A model generated the notes under the pieces. The model was not told where the DNA came from and searched no databases. It saw nothing but the letters and a program-made list of their open reading frames with translations. Shown here piece after piece: positions 58,103 to 64,000 of a stretch of DNA of 64,000 bases. A program made the translations under genes and the position numbers. The stretch is taken from contig CM076190.1 in NCBI GenBank assembly GCA_038277395.1, positions 135,060,372 through 135,124,371 of the forward strand. The letters run 5' to 3'. Each line of letters opens with the position of its first letter. The stretch's first letter is position 1. The DNA comes from Dryocosmus kuriphilus. Lineage: Eukaryota > Arthropoda > Insecta > Hymenoptera > Cynipidae.

Positions 58103-59505
58103 TTCGGTTGTGGGCACCCTTTCGGTTTTGGCTCATGTCTTTTGATCAAGTGCATATTATTCGGACTTATGGGTATCTATGGAAAGTTAGAGACCGTAGG
58201 TAACGACCAATGAAGCAACTTAACAGATTGCTTCAAAACGAAAAATTTGTTTAAACATTTTATGAAGTGGTCATTTTTGGCAAAAAATTTTTTTTGGTTC
58301 AGTTGTGGGCACCCTTGGAAAATTTGCTAAAAATGGGAAAATCTGAAGAAAAACCACCACGAATATAGAAAAAATGAAAGTTTATTTATTTTGGAAGCTT
58401 TCATTGGCATTATTAATCATCTGAAGTACAATTTTCGCATGTGAAGTAGCTGGCGCGCATGCCAGCACACTTTAGATGGACGGGCCGATCGCATTCGTTG
58501 CAATTGATGGAGTTGGCGGTGGTCAATTTACATGGCAAGAGCTCCAAACAAATCAAGCAGAAGTCCACATCATCGTCAGATGGTGGAGACTCCTCTGCCT
58601 TGGCGCGTTTGGCTGGAGTTGGCTTGGCGCGCTTAGCTGATAGTTTGGCTAGAGTTGGATTGGCGCGCTTTGCTGGTGTCGCTTTCTTGACTGCCTTGGC
58701 GCGCTTTGCTGGTGTCGCTTTCTTGGCTGCCTTGGCGCGCTTAGTTGCTGTCGCTTCCTTGGCTACCTTAGCCGCTTTGTTAGCATTCCGCTCATCTGCT
58801 TTCTTCTTCAAACCGGAAAGAACGTCCGGAGAAATCAACAACGAGCTCTCCATTGGTTTGTGGCCGCGATTCCATGGCTCCTTCGGCGTCACACCGTGCA
58901 CTAGACCGACTTCATCCAAAATCGAAAGATTGCTCACTGACGTGGCGTGAGAAGCCGAAGTAGATGGCTCTGGAGTTGATGGCTCTGGAGTTAACGGCTC
59001 CGGAGTTAATAGTGCTTGTCCGACGGCTTTAACATAATCAGCTTCACTAAAAACATCTGGATCGAATGGTATGATACCTGTTGCGCGGAAACCAGACTTG
59101 ATTGTTTTCGGTGTCAACGCCAGATCAAACGCTTTGCAGGTCAAGCCAGCCAGGTGACGTATTTCCAAGCCCTGCAACGACGCAAACGAAAACATGCGAA
59201 TTTAAAAGGTTAGAAAATTTGAAAGGTTAGGTTATCATGCATGAAGAGAACGTTGAGAACATATTGTTCTATTCACGCATGAGCGCAAGTGAATGCGAAA
59301 GATTCAATGTAAGAAATAGGCTTACCTTATTGGCATTGTTCTTTTGCCAAGCCATTCACTGCGACTTGTAAAAAGTCTTCACCGGTCCGAACACAGAAAC
59401 ATCCAAAGGCTGAAGCCGGTGGCTGCAATGCGGCGGGAACGAAAGAATGTGCACACCATTCTCGACGGCCAAGTCTAACGCTTCTACCGACAGATGGCTG
59501 GAGTG
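58103..59505 (-). mobile_element. 3' half of a pogo-type transposon nested in the LINE
   Basis: From the junction with the RT frame at about 59490-59505 the minus strand is pogo-type transposase sequence, a 154-bp intron, the C-terminal exon and a 3' region ending at GGGTGCCCACAACCG (58103-58117), probably its terminal repeat. A second direct copy of GGTTC(G/A)GTTGTGGGCACCCT is at 58296-58316. The 5' half (HTH, first two Asps) and left terminus are missing. Confidence 0.75.
58413..59505 (-). pseudogene. pogo/Tigger-type DDE transposase, C-terminal part with PHD finger
   Basis: Exon A (to 59326) reads HSSHLSVEALDLAVENGVHI, then PPHCSHRLQPLDVSVFGPVK (third catalytic Asp), a TGA after KTFYKSQ, then AWQKNNANK. 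The intron is 59325-59172 (donor GTAAGC, acceptor TTGCAG, phase 0). Exon B (59171-58413) reads GLEIRHLAGLTCKAFDLALT, GFRATGIIPFDPDVFSEADY, a Thr/Pro/Ser-rich linker, then many Lys/Ala repeats (KRAKAAKKATPAKRAKAVKK). It ends in a PHD-type finger: CLIC...NCNECDRPVHLKCAG...YFTCENC. Such fingers bind histone tails, so the tail may target chromatin. Exon B is open for about 250 codons. The two N-terminal catalytic Asps are absent, so it cannot transpose by itself. Confidence 0.82.
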
Positions 59506-61665
59506 AAGGGGTGATAGAGACGCCAGAGTTTCAAGGGAAGGGGAGGAGGAAGGTTCAACAACTATTGCTTGCGTTTTTCCCTGATTTAGAGTGAGTCCGT
59601 TCCTCCTAGCCCAACAAGTAACACGATCAATATCCTCCTGTACTCGTGTTAATAACCCACTGAGTGAAGAGATAGGTCCCCACAAGTAGAGTTTAAAGTC
59701 ATCGGCATATTTATGGTAGCTACAATATTTGAGTTCACTTCCAAGGTCAAAGGTGTACAAATTAAAGAGAAGAGGAGCCAGTATAGAGCCCTGAGGGACC
59801 CCAATTCTGACTTCACACCAGTCAGATTGCTCACCACTACTATTAGTCACACTGTGAGACCGGTTACTGAGATAAGATTCTAGCCATTTGAGGACAGATT
59901 TTGACAGTTTTAAGGATTTAAGCTTATTTAATAAATAGTTATGGTTAACCATATCGAAAGCTTTAGAGAAGTCAAACAAGACAACAATTGTGATATCCCT
60001 CCTATCCATTGCTATTTTGAGGTCCGTAGACACTTTGAGAGAGGCAGTAAGGGTGCTATGTCTCGCTCGGAAGCCTGATTGCATCTGGTCTATAGCATTA
60101 GAGGCATCTAGAAATTTTGAAACTTGAAGGTGAACAATTTTTTCAAGTGGTTTAGACAGTGCACAGAGAATAAAAATCGGTCGGAAGTCTTTCGGAGAGG
60201 TAGGATTAGCAGTTTTAGGAATTGGACAAATAACAGCCTTTTTCCATCTATTAGGGAAGATACCAATCTGAAGGGAGACATTGTATATGTGTAAAATAAC
60301 AGGAAAGATAATAGGTAGATCAAGTTTTATCATTCTAATTGAAATTCCATCAGGTCCTTCCAAGGGCATTCGATATGACTTCAAGTAATTTTTCCAAAAG
60401 GATTTCGGGTGTTATGTTCTCAAAGGAAAAATCAGAGTCATTGAAAGTTGAGTGAGGTAGAGAAAATCGAGATGAATAGGGTAAGTTTGGAGTTGTAAAT
60501 GTACAAAAAGTCTTTAGTAGTTCATTGGGAGGAAAATTACAATCTATGGATACCTGTTTAGGGGCGACAAGGTGTAGTCATCTAAGGAGATGCCAAATAT
60601 TTTCTTTTTTGTTTCTGTTTGAGATCTCATTATAATTATATTGATTTTTCGCATCTCTGAGTTTAGGTGGACTAAATTTCTGAGTTTGCGAAGTTGAGCT
60701 TGAATATTCTTGCTTTTAGTTCTTTTTCCATGCCGGCGCATGCTGTTACGTTCTCTCATTAGGTTTCTGACTTCGAGTGTAATCCATGGAGCCGCTTTGA
60801 TAAAATTTTTCAGAACGTGAAGCGGAGCAAACTTGTCCAACGCGGAGATAAGATAATTAGTTAAAGCGTCAATTTTACTATTAATATCCGTGTCCAGTGA
60901 GATTTTTTCCCAATCTAAGGTCATAAGATGTTCATGAAATTTATGTTCATCGATACTTCTAATGTTTCGCATCATTTTCTGTGTATGTATTGGAGTCGGA
61001 TTGAAGGAGAATTTGTAAGTAATATTGATCAGGTCGTGGTTGGAAAGAAAGGGGATAGGGTGTTGTGAGTATGAGAGTCCCTTATCAATATCATCAACAA
61101 TCATTAAGTCAATTCGAGTACTGGAATGGTCAGTGTGGTGGGTTGAGGCATAAGGTACAATTCAGAGTGCTGAAGAGTGAACTAAGGATGTTAAATATTT
61201 AGATTGATTGCAGGCAGTGTTTAGATTGGTGTTAAAATCTCCCGTAATAACAATGTTATTAAAGTTAGGAATGTGCGAGAAAATCACAGATTCAAGTTCC
61301 GTGCCATAAGAGGCATTAGGAGATTTATATACTGCTCCAACTAAAACACTGTCGGAAGATGACATAACCTCTATAACAAAAAATTCTATCGAGGGATAAG
61401 CGGCCACTGGACTCACCTCAACCACAGATCCTCTGAGGCTATCATGCAAAAAGAGGCAAACTCCACCACCCCTTCTCTCGTCTCTGTCTCTTCGAAAAAG
61501 CGAATAATTGTCAAGTTCAACGAAGCTAGAGGGTATATTTCGTGTTAGCCAGGTCTCAGAAACATCTATAACATGGTAAGAACAGGTACTGAAATAGTGC
61601 TGGAATTCAACAAAATGTGCCAAGAGAGACTGAGCATTAACATGACATATGTTCAAAGTGTTCAT
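59495..61665 (-). pseudogene. LINE ORF2: endonuclease and reverse transcriptase, broken and fused
   Basis: ORF2 starts at 61665 (MNTLNICHVNAQSLLAHFVE). The AP-type endonuclease has SETWL, RRDRDERRGGGVCLF and GDFNTN (about 61225). A TGA at 61162-61164 is the only break up to about 60600, since the frame continues unchanged (APWITLEVRNLMRERNSMRR). Frame changes near 60590 and 60385 precede the RT: KSYRMPLEGPDGISIRMI, LFDFSKAFDMVNHNYLL, PQGSILAPLLFNLY and the active site KYADDFKLY (about 59720). The RT open frame (60384-59356) runs past the thumb (NGLTLNQGKTQAIVVEP) and then, without a break, into pogo-type sequence at HSSHLSV. The RT would copy LINE RNA at the nicked target. Confidence 0.85.
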
Positions 61666-62195
61666 GGGGAAATTAAAAGTAAGAAATCAAAAGTTAGAAG
61701 CTCCCCAAGCATCTGTATATAATGACCATAACAGTAAATTATTTTAAACATAGCCCAAGCAGTGTCATTACACTTTAAGTTAGAAAATCGGTATTGTATA
61801 GAATAAAAATACAAAAAAACGGCAAGTTGAATGAGCCCTTCAATGCAGCTATATTTAAATAATCCAAGTATTGCTAAAAAAAAACAATTAACATTATCAC
61901 AATTGACAGCGTAGTATATGGCCCACAGATATCTGTAGAGAATCACAATTAAAGATAACCTAAAAAGTGGTAGAGCACCAAATCTTGCAAGATAGTTAGA
62001 AAAAGTCAGATTTACGTGACTATAGTAGAATAGAGAATATTCAGAGGCAAAGTTAGAAGAGCGTATAAAACTGTAAAATTGTCGTATATCCTTATCGTTT
62101 GAGTTTAAATAGTTGAAATACCATGTACTCAGAAATAATATTGAAGATATAAAATACATAACCAAGCAATTACGATCAATTAAAAGAAAGTACAA
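61662..62195 (-). other. Hydrophobic inter-ORF frame, ATGA overlap with ORF2 (unproven)
   Basis: 177 open codons between ORF1 and ORF2, rich in Phe, Tyr, Leu and Ile. Its TGA overlaps the ORF2 ATG as ATGA. It has no recognised domain; several stretches would be called membrane-spanning. It may simply be the A+T-rich linker of the LINE that happens to be open. The overlap is the kind of arrangement that allows stop-restart translation, so it is noted. Confidence 0.25.
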
Positions 62196-62251
62196 TAAAA
62201 TGTATAGCCTATATTTACCAACAAAGTCGTCTGACTTTAAATATGGTAGAG

Positions 62252-63394
62252 TTAATGAGCTTCTAAGGAAATGGATATTCGTATATTTTGACCTCGTTGA
62301 TATGATAATCCCTCGACAGTTTGAAGATTTGTCAGCTGTATTCTTGGCGAGCCGTCCTCCTTTCGAAAAAAAATCCTGCCTCCAGATATCCAGAGATATT
62401 TGATTTTTTTGTCTCTTCGAAATCCGAGAGCAATGGCATAAATTTTTTTGAAGAGCGGTGTTAATGCTTCACGAATGTAGATAGGTCGTTTCTCATTATA
62501 CGTTGTTCCGAATTGTGCAGTCGAGAAATCCATCTTAACCTTGCGCCTCTCAGTAAATTTGTCTCGTAGTTGTTGACGACTAAATTTGCAAACGATGATC
62601 GGAGGGATGGAAAGGTTGGTCAGTAAAGGTGCTTTAATCACTCTGTAGATCTTGACCACTTCCTCCTTGTGAAGGGGAACATCGAGTGCGGTAGCAATCG
62701 AAACCAATGTGCCCAAGAGATCCTCATTTGGCTTCATGGGCAGCCCACGAATTTCAAGCGTAGTCTGTAAGGCCGCTTGCTCGTTGGCATTGAGCGCATG
62801 CTCCAGAGTGGCCACTTTGGTTTTCAAGATGTTCGCTTCCTTCTTTACCAAACTGATCTCCTCCTTACGTGTTTCAGCTTCAACGTCAATTAGGTCAATA
62901 CGCCTAGTGTTTTCCGTGAGGTTTGATCTGATTTCCAGAAGCGTAGAATTTAAGTTGTCATTAAAGACTTGTTGACGGCTTTCAAACTCACTAAGCCGCG
63001 CCAAGATCTCTTTTGACTGCGCAAGCGCTTCTCTTTGGCCGTCCGAGACTGCTTTTCGAATTAGGTCCGTGAGGTCCAAAGGTAGAGTCGCTGCGTTTGA
63101 TGTGGGTTCTGCATCGGAGGGGGGTACCGAGGCTACATTAGCGACGTTCTGTTGCTTGTTAGTAGGCCTAGTTGAGTAAGATGTGTCTTTGTTTACCAGA
63201 GAGGTGGCGCCAGATTTCGATATACAGTTTTTACAGTTATAATCCATTTGGCCTTTTTTAAGTTTATCGTATACAGTTCTTGAGATTCCAACATTAGCGC
63301 AGTGCAAATGGATTAGAATTCCACATTTTACGCATGAAAAAGCCTCCGGAGCGCCTCTGTTAAACGTAACATCACACATGGAGCACGCTCCCAT
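62252..63394 (-). CDS. LINE ORF1 protein: PHD finger, coiled coil, RRM-like domain
   Basis: 380 codons, intact. It would bind LINE RNA and possibly chromatin. Residues about 4-57 form a PHD-like Cys/His finger (CSMCDVTF...CVKCGILIHLHCANVG...YNCKNC). Residues about 95-215 form a coiled coil (SKEILARLSEFESRQQVFND, RKEEISLVKKEANILKTKVA). From about residue 220 an RRM-like fold starts TLEIRGLPMKPNEDLLGTLV, followed by VVKIYRVIKAP, IIVCKFSRQQLRDKF and the C-terminal domain YIREALTPLFKKIYAIALGF and KYLWISGGRIFFRKEDGSP. This architecture is typical of ORF1 in Jockey/CR1-group LINEs. The start is the first ATG and places the finger at the N-terminus. Intact although ORF2 is not. Confidence 0.88.
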   Translation of the reverse strand: MGACSMCDVTFNRGAPEAFSCVKCGILIHLHCANVGISRTVYDKLKKGQMDYNCKNCISKSGATSLVNKDTSYSTRPTNKQQNVANVASVPPSDAEPTSNAATLPLDLTDLIRKAVSDGQREALAQSKEILARLSEFESRQQVFNDNLNSTLLEIRSNLTENTRRIDLIDVEAETRKEEISLVKKEANILKTKVATLEHALNANEQAALQTTLEIRGLPMKPNEDLLGTLVSIATALDVPLHKEEVVKIYRVIKAPLLTNLSIPPIIVCKFSRQQLRDKFTERRKVKMDFSTAQFGTTYNEKRPIYIREALTPLFKKIYAIALGFRRDKKIKYLWISGGRIFFRKEDGSPRIQLTNLQTVEGLSYQRGQNIRISISLEAH

Positions 63395-63605
63395 GATGCT
63401 ACTAGGACAATGACCACAGGTTCACAAATTTACACCAAAAAGCAGTTATTCAAGAAGTGAAAACACTGATTCTGAGTCGAATCGCACTATCACCACTCAC
63501 ACTCACGATAGGCAAAATTTAGAGCAAGTTGACACTGGATCACTACCAAAAATACAAAAAGTTCGAGGAGGCCCAGTACATCACAGTTATCGCGTTAGCA
63601 GACGA

Positions 63606-64000
63606 CTCTCGCATTTTTTCACATTTACTACATTATCTGCTTTTTAACATATATTTGCATGTCCGAAACAAAACTTAATTTGAAATTACTCATTCATAAG
63701 ACTTTAGAAAAGTATATTTGGACTTAAATTCTATGATCATGGAGCTTATATCAGTCATCGTCACTGTCTTCTTCAATAACAGGAACCACATGCGCTCTTT
63801 CGTAAATCTTCGTGAGATGCTCGGCAGGTTTCACAATTTTGGATAGGTATCTAGCATGCAACAAAAAGTAAATAATGACAGCTACGTGAGAGCAATAACC
63901 AACCGTTCTCATGCAGTTAGCATATTCACAGCAATAAAGTTCAATGCCGGTACAGCCAAAAACTTTTCCTACTACCAAAGTATTTTAGTGAAAATGATAC
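63606..64000. repeat. Dispersed repeat B, copy 2, right part
   Basis: Continues the repeat from 57505 after the LINE, starting CATTTTTTCACATTTACTAC, and matches 27815 onward. It runs out of the window. Confidence 0.8.
63751..63978 (-). pseudogene. SWIM zinc-finger protein C-terminus, copy 2
   Basis: 75 codons, open: VFGCTGIELYCCEYANCMRT, VGYCSHVAVIIYFLLHARYL, VVPVIEEDSDDD. The second Cys of the CxC pair is changed to a Tyr in one position compared with copy 1 (CCEY against CCEC), so the metal site is altered. The upstream portion leaves the window. Nearly the same C-terminal acidic tail as copy 1. Confidence 0.55.

Larger units (their letters stand above)
57506..63605 (-). mobile_element. 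Jockey/CR1-like non-LTR retrotransposon, about 6.1 kb, with nested pogo piece
   Basis: On the minus strand: 5' end near 63605, PHD-finger ORF1 (63394-62252), EN-RT ORF2 (from 61665), a nested pogo-type segment (59505-58103), the ORF2 C-terminus (to 57839) and a tail of repeated TACAAA ending near 57506. It splits repeat B. No target duplication is seen; about a dozen bases of target seem lost compared with copy 1. Confidence 0.88.

Noticed and set aside
58459..58950. 163-codon plus-strand frame with Ala/Leu/Gly repeats
   Set aside because: Antisense of the Lys/Ala-rich linker of the pogo-type transposase; the minus strand has the PHD finger and intron signals.

Overview
This window is eukaryotic and insect-like. 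It contains no recognisable bacterial gene and no convincing single-copy host gene. Almost every coding remnant belongs to a mobile element of a kind common in insect genomes. Spliced genes with GT...AG introns, A+T-rich spacers and long (TA)n microsatellites also point to a eukaryote. The Helitron, SWIM-domain and LINE families resemble those I associate with Hymenoptera such as parasitoid wasps and ants, but that placement is an impression, not a proof.

Layout. 0-1.1 kb: a broken minus-strand gene of a multicopy arthropod protein family. 1.5-5.7 kb: relics of a Polinton/Maverick (protease, capsid-like protein, packaging ATPase), all on the minus strand. 6.4-8.2 kb: a decayed multicopy gene. 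8.8-10.0 kb: a Tc1-like element with clear inverted repeats and a TA duplication, transposase broken. 11.9-21.6 kb: a decayed Helitron with spliced N-terminal exons, a damaged Rep HUH motif and a truncated helicase. It is split by an internally deleted LINE (18-bp target-site duplication) and by about 3.4 kb of unassigned DNA. 22.3-24.1 kb and 42.5-44.6 kb: two copies of an unclassified repeat carrying a tRNA-like inverted pair. 24.6-27.2 kb: a second Helitron helicase fragment interrupted by a mariner. 27.3-28.6 kb: a repeat carrying a SWIM zinc-finger gene end. 32.3-40.2 kb: a Ty3/Gypsy errantivirus-like provirus on the minus strand with two 204-bp LTRs and decayed gag, pol and env.

46.17-50.68 kb: a PIF/Harbinger element with inverted repeats, a TTA duplication, a complete three-exon transposase and a convergent five-exon Myb/SANT-like gene. 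Both reading frames survive splicing, so this is the best-preserved element here. 51.2-52.4 kb: a 1.2-kb foldback element. 53.3-54.6 kb: a third Helitron fragment. 54.9-57.0 kb: a pogo/Tigger-like element with broken transposase. 57.5-63.6 kb: a minus-strand non-LTR retrotransposon with PHD-finger ORF1 and EN-RT ORF2. The 3' half of another pogo-type transposon lies inside its ORF2, so the reverse-transcriptase frame runs directly into a DDE-transposase frame. It has split a second copy of the SWIM-gene repeat, which resumes at 63.6 kb.

Functionally the window is a nest of transposons inserted into one another. The only pair of genes that look as if they could still work together is the Harbinger transposase and its Myb-like partner. 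Exon, frameshift and repeat boundaries were read by eye; family assignments rest on remembered motifs, not on database searches.
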